DNA of 64,000 nt, from the NCBI RefSeq assembly GCF_010499245.1, contig NZ_JAAGOW010000002.1:372001-436000 (forward strand), in the 5' to 3' direction. The notes under the pieces are model-generated. The model was not told the origin of the DNA and searched no databases. It saw nothing but the letters and a program-made list of their open reading frames with translations. A program made the translations under genes and the position numbers. This stretch comes from Variovorax sp. WS11. Its GTDB lineage: Bacteria; Pseudomonadota; Gammaproteobacteria; Burkholderiales; Burkholderiaceae_C. Positions 1-8,402 of this stretch are shown one piece after another; within the stretch, counting starts at the first letter, position 1, and each line of letters begins with the position of its first letter.

Positions 1-2402
1 TCCTGCTCGATGTCGTTCAACGTCACCCTGTATTTGTCCCACCAAGTCTCATACGTCTCAATAACCTGCCGCCGCTGCGCGGAAACATATCTATCCAGGA
101 TCGCCTGCATATCGTTGCGCAGGACAGCCAGAAGCAGCGTCGCCGCTCCAGCATCATCCAGAGCATCGACCGCGCCATCGAGCCGCTGCGCGAAGCCCTG
201 TTCCTTGGCCTTGACCTCCTTTTTCAGCGCCACGAGTTGCCGCTTCCACTCCTTGAGCTGCGCGTCGTCTACTGCCAACTCGTCGTCGCTGGGCTCGGCC
301 TCTTCGCCATCCTCACGCTCAACCTTGTCCGGCGTGGCCGCTTTAATTTGGCTGTCCAGTTCGGCCTTGCGCACTTCCAACTCGGCCAGCGCATCTACGA
401 AATCGCCCATCAGGAGCTTCACAAGCTTGTGGCCCAACGGGTTCCCATTGCTTTGATCGTCGTCTATCCCGGTGCGGATGCTGATGCGCCAGGCGTCCAC
501 GACGCCCCTGGCGCCGCGCGCCATCAACGTCATGAATTCGTACTTGGCGTCATCCCAGAAGCCGGCCACGATCCCGCGCACCTGAAAGCGTCCAAGCACG
601 CCTGTTGGCTCCAGCGCGGCGCTGAAACTGTGCAGGAGGTCGTTGCGCAGACCGACAAGGCCGGGAGCACCGGCCAGCGCAATGATGCGCGGACTGTGCA
701 CCTGCCACCAGGCGTCAAAGGCGTCGCGCACTTCCTGCTCGCGAGCCACGAGGCCGGGATAGGTCTCGATCGCATTCTTGACGGCCTGCCGCGTCGTCAG
801 CTCGGAGCGGAAGTCGAAGTAGTAGGCATCGCGCTCGACAAGCAGCGCCAGCGCGTCCAGGCCGTGCGCCTTGAAGAGTGCAGCCTTGTTCTCCACCTCG
901 GACTTGGGTACACCGCCGACCAGGTGCGCGCGCACGTCATGCGGCTCCGGCGGCGGCACGTTGTCGGCGTAACGCCGGATGTTGAGGTTGCAGTCGTTAT
1001 CGCGAAGCTCGGCGTTGGAGACGATGGCCGAGAAGCCCGGCACCTCAGCGAAATTCTCGAAAGTGTTGGCGATCTTCTCGATGTGCTCGGGCAGCAGGTG
1101 GTTCTGAGCTCGGCCCTCGAAGTATTCGCGGTCGGCGTTGATAAAGAGGACTCTTCCTTGCCGCTCGGACGGCTTGCCGCTGTGATTGCCCTGGCGCTGG
1201 CGCATCACCAGCACGCAGGCCGGAATGCCCGTACCGTAGAACAAGTTTGCGGGCAGGCCGATCACGGCTTCCAACAAGTCGGCCTCGATCATGGCCGCAC
1301 GGATGGCGCGCTCTTCGCCGCCGCGGAACAGCACGCCGTGGGGCATCACGGTAGCGAGTTGGCCGCCGTCCTTGAGCACGGACACCATGTGCTGCAGGAA
1401 CATCAGGTCAGCCTTCTTAGCTCCCAGCGGTACTTCGCCGTAGCGGAAACGCTCGGCACGGAACTTAGGCGCCCACACCGCTTGACCGCCGCGGTTGGTG
1501 TCCGCGGTGCCCCAGTTTATGGAAAACGGCGGGTTGGAGAGCACGCGGTCGAAACGCATAAGCTCCCCGCCTTCGGCATGCTGCGGTTCGGCCAAGGTGT
1601 CCTCGTTGCGCAGGTCGGCAGTGCTGATGCCGTGCAGCAGCATGTTCATCTTGGCGATCGACCAGACGGTGCCGTTGGCCTCTTGCCCAAAGAGCTCGGC
1701 GCGATTACCGTCCTGGCCGTGTTCGTCGATGTACTCCTTGGCCAGGATCAGCATGCCGCCCGAGCCTACGCAGGGGTCATAGACGCTGTGGTGCTGTTCG
1801 GGTTTGACCAGGCGCACCATCATGCGTACGACCGATCGGGGCGTATAGAATTCGCCGCCCTTCTTGCCGGCCGAGTCCGCAAACTCCCCGATCAGGTATT
1901 CGTAGGCGGCGCCCAGCAGGTCGGGGAACTCGAAATCCTCGTTGCGCAGGCGGTAGGTACTGAAATGGCTGATCAGTTGGCGTAACTTAATGTCGGGGAT
2001 CTTGCTCTGGCCCACTTTGCGTGAGAAGTCGATGTGTTCCAGCACCTCGGCCAAGCTCGAGTTGTTGCTCTCCAAGCCGCCAAGCGCACGATTGAGGAAA
2101 CCGCCCACATCGACGTGAGCCTCGTTGACCAAGTATTTCCAGCGGGATTTGGGTGGTACGTAGAAGGACTGGCCATACCAGCGCTTGAGCTCTGCGCTCT
2201 CGCGGGCCTCGGCGTCAGTCTTGCACGCGGTCAACTCGCGCTGCATAACTTCCTCGCGACGCTGATCGAACACGTCGGAGCAGCGCTTGAGGAACAACAT
2301 TCCGAAGATGTATTCCTTGAACTCGGAGGCGTCCATCTTGCCGCGCAAGATGTCGGCCGCTTTGAAGAGGTGGCGTTCGAGTTGGGGGAGGGTTAGCGGC
2401 AT
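1..2402 (-). CDS. hsdM: Type I restriction-modification methyltransferase subunit HsdM (3' end beyond window)
   Basis: This is the modification subunit of a type I restriction system. It transfers methyl groups from S-adenosylmethionine to adenine N6 and pairs with HsdS and HsdR. The frame starts at ATG 2402 and stays open for 800 codons to position 1, so the C-terminus is missing. The N-terminus (MPLTLPQLERHLFKAADILR) is the HsdM helical domain. The SAM-binding motif DPCVGSGG lies near residue 207 and the catalytic NPPF at 290-293. A charged coiled-coil stretch follows, then the C-terminal RYVSAQRRQVIETYETWWDKYR region. Both catalytic motifs are intact, so the subunit looks functional. hsdS and hsdR are not visible and are expected to the left. 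The gene sits in accessory DNA beside phage-like genes and a tRNA, which fits a mobile defence cargo. Confidence 0.95.
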   Translation of the reverse strand, partial: MPLTLPQLERHLFKAADILRGKMDASEFKEYIFGMLFLKRCSDVFDQRREEVMQRELTACKTDAEARESAELKRWYGQSFYVPPKSRWKYLVNEAHVDVGGFLNRALGGLESNNSSLAEVLEHIDFSRKVGQSKIPDIKLRQLISHFSTYRLRNEDFEFPDLLGAAYEYLIGEFADSAGKKGGEFYTPRSVVRMMVRLVKPEQHHSVYDPCVGSGGMLILAKEYIDEHGQDGNRAELFGQEANGTVWSIAKMNMLLHGISTADLRNEDTLAEPQHAEGGELMRFDRVLSNPPFSINWGTADTNRGGQAVWAPKFRAERFRYGEVPLGAKKADLMFLQHMVSVLKDGGQLATVMPHGVLFRGGEERAIRAAMIEADLLEAVIGLPANLFYGTGIPACVLVMRQRQGNHSGKPSERQGRVLFINADREYFEGRAQNHLLPEHIEKIANTFENFAEVPGFSAIVSNAELRDNDCNLNIRRYADNVPPPEPHDVRAHLVGGVPKSEVENKAALFKAHGLDALALLVERDAYYFDFRSELTTRQAVKNAIETYPGLVAREQEVRDAFDAWWQVHSPRIIALAGAPGLVGLRNDLLHSFSAALEPTGVLGRFQVRGIVAGFWDDAKYEFMTLMARGARGVVDAWRISIRTGIDDDQSNGNPLGHKLVKLLMGDFVDALAELEVRKAELDSQIKAATPDKVEREDGEEAEPSDDELAVDDAQLKEWKRQLVALKKEVKAKEQGFAQRLDGAVDALDDAGAATLLLAVLRNDMQAILDRYVSAQRRQVIETYETWWDKYRVTLNDIEQ

Positions 2403-2623
2403 AGGGCAATAGTGGCCTCTCGCCCAAAAATCTTGAGTTGGGCGAGGGTAGCTGGTGATCATAGCGGCGCGCCACAGGCCATAGGGCAGCCCCCGATGCT
2501 GCCGTCGCTGGGCCCCTGTGCGTGATACGCGCACTCAGAATGCTGCCCGTGGGCGTCGGCCAGTTTTCGGAAGAGCGCATCGCCCAGAGACATTTCAGCT
2601 TCTACCCAGATCGGAGATTGGAA

Positions 2624-2944
2624 ATGCGTCATGCCACCTGGATCGCCCAAGCCCGCGAGCACTGGAAGGAGCACCTTCCGAAGATGTACGCGCGCCTGGA
2701 GAAGACGGGCAAGCTCGAGCAGGCGCTGACGGAGGCCGCGGAAGCGACGTCCAACGGGATTCGAGCGCTGACGACGCAGGGCGCGACGTGGCAGGAAGCA
2801 TGGGAGCAAGTGCGCGAGACGTACCTGTTCCCACCGGAGGAACCCGAGCAGAAGCCCCGGATGCGCAAGACGCAGGGCTACCTCGCGCACCGGGAGCTGA
2901 TGATGGGGCTGTCCCGGATCGGGATGCCGGATGACGACGACTAA
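2624..2944 (+). CDS. Phage-type hypothetical protein
   Basis: A 106-residue soluble, acidic, mostly helical protein. From memory it resembles a small conserved hypothetical protein found in proteobacterial prophages, beginning with HATWxAxAREHWKEHLP, carrying a YLFPPEE block in the middle and ending in an acidic tail (GMPDDDD). No function is known for it. ATG 2624 is preferred over the in-frame ATG 2522 because homologues begin at this point and GGAG lies 8 bases upstream. It is divergent from hsdM, and a strong GC hairpin follows the stop codon immediately. It suggests phage ancestry for this end of the window. Confidence 0.6.
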   Translation: MRHATWIAQAREHWKEHLPKMYARLEKTGKLEQALTEAAEATSNGIRALTTQGATWQEAWEQVRETYLFPPEEPEQKPRMRKTQGYLAHRELMMGLSRIGMPDDDD

Positions 2945-2959
2945 GCCCCCGTTGGGGGC
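2945..2959 (+). terminator. GC hairpin directly after the phage-type gene
   Basis: A perfect 6-bp stem (GCCCCC/GGGGGC) with a GTT loop starts on the base after the stop codon at 2942-2944. No T-run follows, so it is a weak or Rho-assisted terminator at best. Confidence 0.35.
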
Positions 2960-3189
2960 GGGCAACGCGCCAGGGGAATCCAAGGAAGCTTGAGTGTCCC
3001 ATCGCCCCCCTGCGCCAGAAGTGTGGGGTGCGCTTGGTGAATTCAGGCCGGGCTTGCTCCCCTCAAGGGGCGAAGCTCTTTTGGGGAGGCGCTTGTCACG
3101 CTGCGGCCCGAGCGGCTAATGGCAAAGAAGGTGGGGAGCCCTTACGTGCCCAAGGTGCGCTCGAGATGAGGTACTTCCGGCCTCGTATC

Positions 3190-3264
3190 TGGTCCCGCCG
3201 CCAGGAATCGAACCTGGATCTCAGCCTTCGGAGGGCCGAATTCTATCCGTTGAAATACGGCGAG
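3190..3264 (-). tRNA. tRNA-Arg (anticodon CCG)
   Basis: This folds as a tRNA on the minus strand. The acceptor stem is CTCGCCG (3264-3258) pairing with CGGCGGG (3200-3194), with one T.G wobble. The discriminator is A and CCA is encoded at 3192-3190. The anticodon stem is CGGCC/GGCTG and the loop CTCCGAA gives anticodon CCG, reading CGG. The T arm is CCAGG-TTCGATT-CCTGG. The D stem has only three good pairs (TTTC/GAAT), where most tRNA-Arg genes have G at position 10. The 3' half looks host-like and the 5' half is less canonical, so the gene may have been a phage attachment site or be element-borne. Its 3' end faces hsdM. Confidence 0.85.
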
Positions 3265-3512
3265 AGGTCTGACCTAGGGGTCGACAGCTCTTGATTATCA
3301 CCGATTGGCCGGCGGCTGCTACCGGCCGCCTTGAAGCTGGGCGAGCGGGGGGAGCGGAACGTGCGGCGCTCGATGACACCCCTCGTCGAACGAGGTCGGT
3401 CCCCATCACGCAGGTCTGCATCAGACGTTCCGCTCGAGCATCGTGGCACCGACCAGTTGCGTGGGCGATGCGTGGTCGGAGAGGTGCCCGCTGCCGTGCG
3501 CCGGTTGAGCGT

Positions 3513-3722
3513 TCAGGCTTTCTGGCGGGCTGCTGCTGTAAATCTGAGCTCCGTGCGCGAGGGCATGCATGCAAGCGCGTCGTCCTTCGGATCGGTTGAA
3601 TTTACGTACGGGACAGCACCTTCCAGGGCGTCACGCGCCTCGAAAGCAGCCCAGTAGGCGTAGGGCACCCCGACATCGAAGACCTTCGGAACACGGACGG
3701 CGTTCGATGGCGATAGGCTCAT
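3513..3722 (-). CDS. Small hypothetical protein
   Basis: A possible 69-codon gene divergent from the AlpA-like regulator. The reading frame has host-like codon use (few A/T-ending codons, no rare ones), and the product has no membrane segment or recognised motif. The start would be ATG 3722, but no clear ribosome-binding site precedes it. The frame continues open upstream as the antisense of the regulator gene, which weakens the case. No function can be assigned. Confidence 0.28.
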   Translation of the reverse strand: MSLSPSNAVRVPKVFDVGVPYAYWAAFEARDALEGAVPYVNSTDPKDDALACMPSRTELRFTAAARQKA

Positions 3723-3783
3723 GACGACACCGCAAAAGCGGCACCCATTTAATCTCACCAGCCCATTCTTGCATGAGGAATCG

Positions 3784-4212
3784 ATGAACGGAAACGACAA
3801 GATTTGCGAGTTCAAGATCCAATTGTTGGAGCGCGAAATGGCTCGCTTGCGTCGCTGTCGTGCTCTCCTTGACCACGAAATTGAGGAGTGTGCTGGCGAA
3901 ATTCGTAAGCTTGAAAGGGAGCGTGCCGCGATCAAGGAAGGGAAGCCAGTGTCTGACGCGCGGCCGGCTCTGGTGGTAGGCCAGTCTGCATGGTTCGATA
4001 AGCTTTCCGATGATGCATTTCTTCGAATATCAAATCTCGTCCGGAAACCGAGTCGGCGGACCGAGGAAGTACTCCTCCCTTTCTCTGCATCGGCGTTGTG
4101 GCGGATGGTTTCTGATGGTAGGTTTCCCCAGCCGATAAAGCTGAGCGCGCGAATCACGGCGTGGCGAGTTCGCGACATTCGCAGTTGGCTTCAGCGGTCC
4201 GATCTTCAATAG
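3784..4212 (+). CDS. AlpA-family phage regulatory protein with N-terminal coiled coil
   Basis: A 142-residue DNA-binding protein. The C-terminal part (about residues 79-140) has the AlpA/MerR-like winged-helix pattern: FLRISNLV, then a serine-rich turn (FSASALWRMVSDGRFPQP), IKLSARITAWRV and a final DIRSWL helix. AlpA proteins switch on excision and regulatory genes of P4-like elements. Residues about 10-52 form a charged coiled coil, which is unusual because typical AlpA proteins are only about 70 residues. ATG 3784 is chosen over ATG 3721 because GAGGAA lies just upstream and the coiled coil starts there. It is codirectional with no neighbour, so it is probably a stand-alone regulator of the element. 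The fold call is solid; its targets are unknown. Confidence 0.7.
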   Translation: MNGNDKICEFKIQLLEREMARLRRCRALLDHEIEECAGEIRKLERERAAIKEGKPVSDARPALVVGQSAWFDKLSDDAFLRISNLVRKPSRRTEEVLLPFSASALWRMVSDGRFPQPIKLSARITAWRVRDIRSWLQRSDLQ

Positions 4213-4473
4213 CGACGCGGGCAGTGCAGGGTGTTATGACATTCAGCAATCGTGCATGACAGGATTCTTGCAGTAGAGGTGCAGCGCAACCAGAGCCCGC
4301 TCATGGATGCTCACACCGTCGAGAAGACGCCTGACCGCTGGGTCTACAGCGGGTGGGAGCGCATCGACGAGAGGGGGACGGCAGTGGGTCCGACTTCGCG
4401 CAGACCTGGGTGCTAGTACCGGCGCGCGAAACCGTGGAGGGCTACCACGGCAGCGAGCAAGTCTGAGCTCTTT

Positions 4474-5100
4474 TTACGACGTCGCCGACCTCACACCTGG
4501 CTTGTCTTGCACGAGTTTCAATTCGCGCTCGGAAAGCCCCGGGAGCTCGGCAGATTCCATGATGATCTGTCCTGCGTCCATCACATGCTTCCAACTCGTC
4601 TCGATCTCGGCAACCAGCGCTGCATCTCGCGGCCGGTAGTTGCCACTCTCAACTAGTTTGCGGTGGCCAGCCGCGAAAATGTATGCCATGGACAGCGCTT
4701 GTCTCGCGGCCGGCTCCAAGTAGAGGCAGTTACTCACCCACCAATCTTGACAACCGATCACGACCGGGACCACATCTTCGGAATGGGCGCTGCTGACCAG
4801 CTTTTGCCACCACTTGAAGGCCTCCTGATGAGCCCCCAGACGCTTATCGAGAGCCGCCATACGGAGCTGGTGCTTGGCCTTGAATTGCTCCACCGTTATC
4901 GAAGTCTGCAACTTGACCTGCTCGACCAACTCGGTGATCTTCTTGATGTCTTCCTTGTCGGCTAGGTTCTTGCCCTTCGCGGTCAGATAGCTTGGAGAGT
5001 AGTGCTTCAGCAGCAGGTAGCCGATGCCAACCGCAATCAGAGCACCGTACCCGAGGCCGGTGACGAGGGTCTTGATGTAAGTGATGTCTTCGGGTGTCAT
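4474..5100 (-). CDS. Hypothetical protein with one N-terminal membrane segment
   Basis: A 208-residue protein with a single hydrophobic segment at about residues 13-31, a basic SYLTAKGKNLADKEDI stretch, an amphipathic coiled-coil segment (about 45-85), and a soluble helical C-terminal domain. The KGKNLA(T/D)KEDI pattern recurs, from memory, in membrane-anchored hypothetical proteins of mobile elements; no function is established. The start at ATG 5100 rather than 5109 is supported by a 4-base ATGA overlap with the stop of the small gene upstream (5097-5198), which implies translational coupling. It lies in the mobile element and could be an accessory (exclusion or defence) gene, but that is a guess. 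Confidence 0.65.
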   Translation of the reverse strand: MTPEDITYIKTLVTGLGYGALIAVGIGYLLLKHYSPSYLTAKGKNLADKEDIKKITELVEQVKLQTSITVEQFKAKHQLRMAALDKRLGAHQEAFKWWQKLVSSAHSEDVVPVVIGCQDWWVSNCLYLEPAARQALSMAYIFAAGHRKLVESGNYRPRDAALVAEIETSWKHVMDAGQIIMESAELPGLSERELKLVQDKPGVRSATS

Positions 5101-5198
5101 GGGGACCATTTTGGCGCGGCGTCGTTGGCGGCCTCCATGAGGCTCCGGACGGTCACTGCCAGGGCGTCGGTCTCGTCCATCTTAATGATGAGCCACAT
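5097..5198 (-). CDS. Very small ORF coupled to the downstream membrane-protein gene
   Basis: A 33-codon frame (MWLIIKMDETDALAVTVRSL...) whose TGA overlaps the ATG of the next gene in the arrangement ATGA. The frame can be extended upstream to a GTG near 5260 before an in-frame stop, so the true start is uncertain. An alternative overlapping frame on the same strand (5153-5422) is also open. The overlap is the main reason to believe it. No function can be assigned. Confidence 0.35.
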   Translation of the reverse strand: MWLIIKMDETDALAVTVRSLMEAANDAAPKWSP

Positions 5199-5565
5199 GT
5201 GCCGGCGCCGTGCGGGCCGCCGTGGTTCCCCTGGAGGCGGCCCTTGCACATGGAAATGCAGGTGAACCACTGGCCTTGCTTGATATCTTGGGCATCGCTA
5301 GAAGCCCGAGCACGTCGACATCCCTGGGTGCGCCACCTCCCGACCTCCGCCAATGCACGCTCCACAGCTTCAGGGGACTGCTGATACGGCTCAACCGGGA
5401 AGCCGAAGTGCCCACCTCGCATGACGTGGGGTTGGCGAAGAGGGCAACGCACGCGCTGGCCGTCATCGCCGAAGTCTTGGGCGCGCGTGAGCAGCGCCGG
5501 ACCGACGCCGCTCGGATCAAGGCGGGTCACGCACGGCGCCCGGCGGGGTCCGAGGAAATTCAGGC
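5199..5565. other. 367-base stretch without a convincing gene
   Basis: Several overlapping frames are open on both strands (for example 5153-5422 minus and 5210-5569 plus), but none shows consistent codon bias, a good ribosome-binding site or a recognisable motif. It could hold a degraded element gene. I see no repeat, tRNA or terminator here. Confidence 0.4.
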
Positions 5566-5850
5566 ATGAGGGGCCTGGGGAAATCGTTGCCTGGCCCAAT
5601 CGAGCCCGCCACAATGCACAAGATGTCGACCCCACCCCCTCCCCCAAAATCGGCGAGGACTTTCCCGGTATCTTGGACCGCGGAGGACATCGAGCTTCTG
5701 CCGGCCCCGCCCGGCTACACATGCGAGCGCAACCGCAAGACGGGCGAGGTGCTGTACTTCAGGAAGGCGCCACCCGGGTGCTTTTGCGGCGGCCCAGAAG
5801 TACCCTTCAATCTTGACCTGGACCAGTTCCTCCCGCCGGGGTCAAATTGA
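5566..5850 (+). CDS. Hypothetical protein, proline-rich N-terminus
   Basis: Up to 94 residues with a run of prolines (STPPPPPKS) and a compact C-terminal part with a CERNRKTGEVLYFRKAPPGCFCGG stretch containing three cysteines. That part looks like a small folded domain, perhaps metal-binding, but I do not recognise a family. ATG 5566 has GAGGA about 9 bases upstream; ATG 5614 and 5623 are alternatives. It is convergent with the ribbon-helix-helix-like gene that follows. Existence is moderately likely; function is unknown. Confidence 0.4.
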   Translation: MRGLGKSLPGPIEPATMHKMSTPPPPPKSARTFPVSWTAEDIELLPAPPGYTCERNRKTGEVLYFRKAPPGCFCGGPEVPFNLDLDQFLPPGSN

Positions 5851-5866
5851 AGAGTAAGTGCCGCGA

Positions 5867-6070
5867 CTAGGCTCGCTCCACGCGGTCCAAGTACGCACCG
5901 ATCGCGTCTGCCCCGGCGCCCTTGGCAGCGAGAAGGCGCAGTTCCTGAACTATGCGCGCGCGAGCAGCAATTTCCTGGCGCAGGCCCTCGGCATGTGCGG
6001 CTTGGTTGATGCGGCGGCGAAGCTCACCGGAGATCGGGAGGGTGAGACGGGGAGATTTCGGGGATTTCAT
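5867..6070 (-). CDS. Small Arc/ribbon-helix-helix-like DNA-binding protein
   Basis: A 67-residue protein starting MKSPKSPRLTLPISGELRRR. A short basic beta-strand-like N-terminus (RLTLPIS) followed by two amphipathic helices is the layout of Arc/MetJ-type ribbon-helix-helix repressors, which bind DNA as dimers through the strand. The C-terminal helix is alanine-rich and could extend the dimer interface. The start at 6070 is chosen so that the RHH strand sits at the N-terminus; an upstream in-frame ATG (6154) adds an unlikely arginine-rich leader. It lies just after dnaB in the leftward operon and may regulate replication genes. Confidence 0.55.
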   Translation of the reverse strand: MKSPKSPRLTLPISGELRRRINQAAHAEGLRQEIAARARIVQELRLLAAKGAGADAIGAYLDRVERA

Positions 6071-6187
6071 GATGACTTGTGAGATGTACGCGCACGGGCG
6101 TGTACGCGCGCGAGAAAAAAGGGTTGAATGCGGCCCTCTCGAACGCCGCGGCAAGGCTTCCAGGCACGCCCAAGGTCATGGCGAGGG

Positions 6188-7555
6188 TCACAGGTCACTC
6201 GTGTACTTTCGAGCAGGCGGGCCTTTTGCGACCACGGTCTCGCTCGACTGCTCCCATCGCTGTGTGGGGCCGTCGAAATGCAGAGCGAACTCGCCGGTGC
6301 GTCCCTGCCGGTTCTTCGGCACGTCGCACGCGATCAGTTTCGTTCCGTCCTGGCGCGCGTCGCCGGTCTTGTTCAACAGAATCACTACGTCTGCGTCTTC
6401 CTCGATCGCGCCCGATTCCTTCAGGTCGCTCAGCACGGCGCGTCCGCTCACGCGCTTCTCGACCTCGCGGTTCAACTGGCTGAGCAGCAGGATCGTGATG
6501 TCGAGTTGGCGGGCCAGCACCTTCGTGCCGCGGCTGAGCTCCTCGATCTGGTGATGGCGGCTCTCGCCAGCCTTGCCGGCGGCGCAGAGCTGCAGGTAGT
6601 CGATCGCGATCAGCTTCACGTCGTGCTGGCGCTTCAGCATCCGGGCCTTGGCAGCGATGTCCATGAGTGTCAGGGCGGGCTGGTCGTCGATGTGGAACGA
6701 CAGCTTGCGCACACGCTCCATCGCATCGGTCAGTCGGCCCCACTCGTGGTCCGCCAGGCTGCCGCTCTGGATGTTGTCGAGCCCTATGCGCCCGAGGTTC
6801 GCGAACGCGCGCTGCGTCACTTCGAGGCTCTGCATTTCCTGGGAAAAGAACGCGCACGCCTGTCCATCGGCAGCGACGTTCAGGCAGATCTGCTGCGCGA
6901 ACGACGACTTCCCTACCGACGGTCGCGCGGCCAGCACCACCTGGGCGCCCGGCTTGAGCCCGCCGCCAAGCATTTTGTCGAGCGCAGGGATGTGCGTCGG
7001 GATTCCCGGCTCGATCTTCCCTTCCGAAAGGTCGGTGAGGCGATCCAGAAACGTGACTGTCAGATCCTGGATCGGCACGGGCATGCGGCGGACGCGATGC
7101 ACTTGGAGTTCCTGCAGCCGGGCCTGCGCCTTGTCGAGCCGCTCCGAGACGGGGACACCGGGCGTGACGGCGATGGAGCGCACATCATCGGCCGCCGCCA
7201 TCAGGCCGCGCATCAGCGAGCGCTCCGCGACGATCTCTGCATGCCGGCGAACTGCGTGCGTGCTGCTGACCGACTGTTGGATCCGGTTCAGTATCGCCAG
7301 GTCGATGCCTTCGGCCTGTCCGCTGCTTTCCAGGTGCTCATGCACCGTGATGATGTCCACGGGCTTGCCGGTTAGCACCAGCGAAGAGATGGCGGTGAAG
7401 ATGCGGCGGTGCACCTCGGCGAAGAACTGCTGTGCGATAAGGATGTCCCCCACGGAATCCCAGGCCGCAGAGTCCAGCATCAGGGCGCCCAGCACGCCGT
7501 ACTCGGCCTCCGGCGACCAAGGCAAGGCATGGGTCGGGAGTTCATGCGGGTGCAT
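6188..7555 (-). CDS. Replicative DNA helicase, DnaB family
   Basis: A 455-residue hexameric 5'-3' helicase that unwinds DNA at the replication fork. The N-terminal DnaB domain spans about residues 5-110 (LPWSPEAEYGVLGALMLD). The RecA-like motor follows: Walker A ARPSVGKSS at 210-218, Walker B LIAIDYLQL at 315-323, the SQLNREVEKR sensor block at 359-368, and the DnaB-specific DLKESGAIEEDAD at 377-389. Length is close to the chromosomal enzyme (about 470). Its place inside a phage-like operon indicates an element-encoded copy. It overlaps the upstream initiator-like gene by 14 bases (7542-7555), so the two are probably translated together. All ATPase motifs are intact. Confidence 0.92.
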   Translation of the reverse strand: MHPHELPTHALPWSPEAEYGVLGALMLDSAAWDSVGDILIAQQFFAEVHRRIFTAISSLVLTGKPVDIITVHEHLESSGQAEGIDLAILNRIQQSVSSTHAVRRHAEIVAERSLMRGLMAAADDVRSIAVTPGVPVSERLDKAQARLQELQVHRVRRMPVPIQDLTVTFLDRLTDLSEGKIEPGIPTHIPALDKMLGGGLKPGAQVVLAARPSVGKSSFAQQICLNVAADGQACAFFSQEMQSLEVTQRAFANLGRIGLDNIQSGSLADHEWGRLTDAMERVRKLSFHIDDQPALTLMDIAAKARMLKRQHDVKLIAIDYLQLCAAGKAGESRHHQIEELSRGTKVLARQLDITILLLSQLNREVEKRVSGRAVLSDLKESGAIEEDADVVILLNKTGDARQDGTKLIACDVPKNRQGRTGEFALHFDGPTQRWEQSSETVVAKGPPARKYTSDL

Positions 7556-8402
7556 GTTGGTCCTCCTCCTTCCGCACTTGCTCCGGCGGCTTCGACATCC
7601 GCATCTCGAGTACGCGGCGCTCCTGCACGCCCACCTTGGACCAGTCGGCGTGTCCCTCTTCGTTGACGTGCCAGAGGTGATACCAGCAACCCTTTACGCT
7701 GTTCGCGAATGCCATCGGCCAGTCGAGGTACTTCTTGGCCTTCTGGTTGCTCAGGTGGCGGTCCTTGAAGACCAGCCACGCAACCTCCAACATTTCGCTC
7801 GTGATGCCAGCGTCCTGGCAGTAGGCATGGATGGGGTGATCGGGCGAGATCGCCTTACGTTCCTCGGCCTTGCAATGGTCCAGGTATTCTGCGAGCGTGA
7901 TTGCACGGCGGGGAGAGATAGCCCGCACCTTGCGCGGCTTCTTTTCGAGTTCCTTTGCCTCTGTCTCTGTCTCTGTCTCTGTCTCTGTCTCTGTCTCTGT
8001 CTCTGGGCTAGCAAGTTGCTGGCAGGCTGCTTTCATGGCGCTATCAGGCTGCAAGCGCACTGCTGGCGCCACGCTAGCAACCTGCTTGCATCCTGCTAGC
8101 AAGACGCTAGCGTCGTGCACTGCGGGGACGAAGAAGCCGGCGTCGAGCAGTGGTCCGAGGCCGGCTTGAATTTCGTCCTCGGACGTGCGGAGGCGGAAGG
8201 CCAGTTCTTCGACGCTGGCATCGAAGATGCCGTCAGCCGATTCGGCCGCGAGCAGCCACAGCATGGGCGCGAGTGCCCGGCTGGTCAGCGGCAGGCTTTG
8301 GTAGTGGCGGTCATCCAGCAACGTGCGGTGCAGCTTGATCCACGGCGGCGCGCGATCCTTGTAGTGCTGGAAGGAGGTCCAGTTCTTGGGGGCGAGCTTC
8401 AC
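7542..8402 (-). CDS. Putative phage replication initiator-like protein with Thr-Glu repeat linker
   Basis: A 286-residue protein just upstream of and overlapping the helicase gene. The first 100 residues are winged-helix-like (LTSRALAPMLWLLAAES, then VEELAFRLRTSEDEIQAGL), as in phage O/DnaD-type initiators. A low-complexity (ET)n tract at about 134-148 links it to a C-terminal domain containing ISPDHPIHAYCQDAGITSEM and a final WYHLWHV segment. That architecture fits an origin-binding initiator or helicase loader, but no family match can be claimed. The start is GTG 8402, overlapping the stop of the upstream gene by four bases (GTGA). The linker is encoded by a perfect hexanucleotide repeat. 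Confidence 0.65.
   Translation of the reverse strand: MKLAPKNWTSFQHYKDRAPPWIKLHRTLLDDRHYQSLPLTSRALAPMLWLLAAESADGIFDASVEELAFRLRTSEDEIQAGLGPLLDAGFFVPAVHDASVLLAGCKQVASVAPAVRLQPDSAMKAACQQLASPETETETETETETETEAKELEKKPRKVRAISPRRAITLAEYLDHCKAEERKAISPDHPIHAYCQDAGITSEMLEVAWLVFKDRHLSNQKAKKYLDWPMAFANSVKGCWYHLWHVNEEGHADWSKVGVQERRVLEMRMSKPPEQVRKEEDQHAPA
7959..8005. repeat. Hexanucleotide tandem repeat (CTCTGT)7.8
   Basis: Seven perfect copies of CTCTGT plus five bases, in frame within the initiator-like gene, where it encodes alternating Glu-Thr. Because the unit is six bases, copy-number change alters linker length without a frameshift. Confidence 0.95.

Noticed and set aside
237..1985. A 582-codon plus-strand reading frame
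   Set aside because: It is the antisense of hsdM. The minus strand shows clear HsdM motifs and the plus translation has no recognisable domain.
3028..3294. Plus-strand frame containing RRQESNLDLSLRRAEFYPL
   Set aside because: This is the antisense translation of the tRNA-Arg gene, a common false protein.
5153..5422. A possible 89-aa minus-strand gene
   Set aside because: It has no ribosome-binding site and collides with the better-supported small ORF at 5097-5198, which is coupled to its neighbour.
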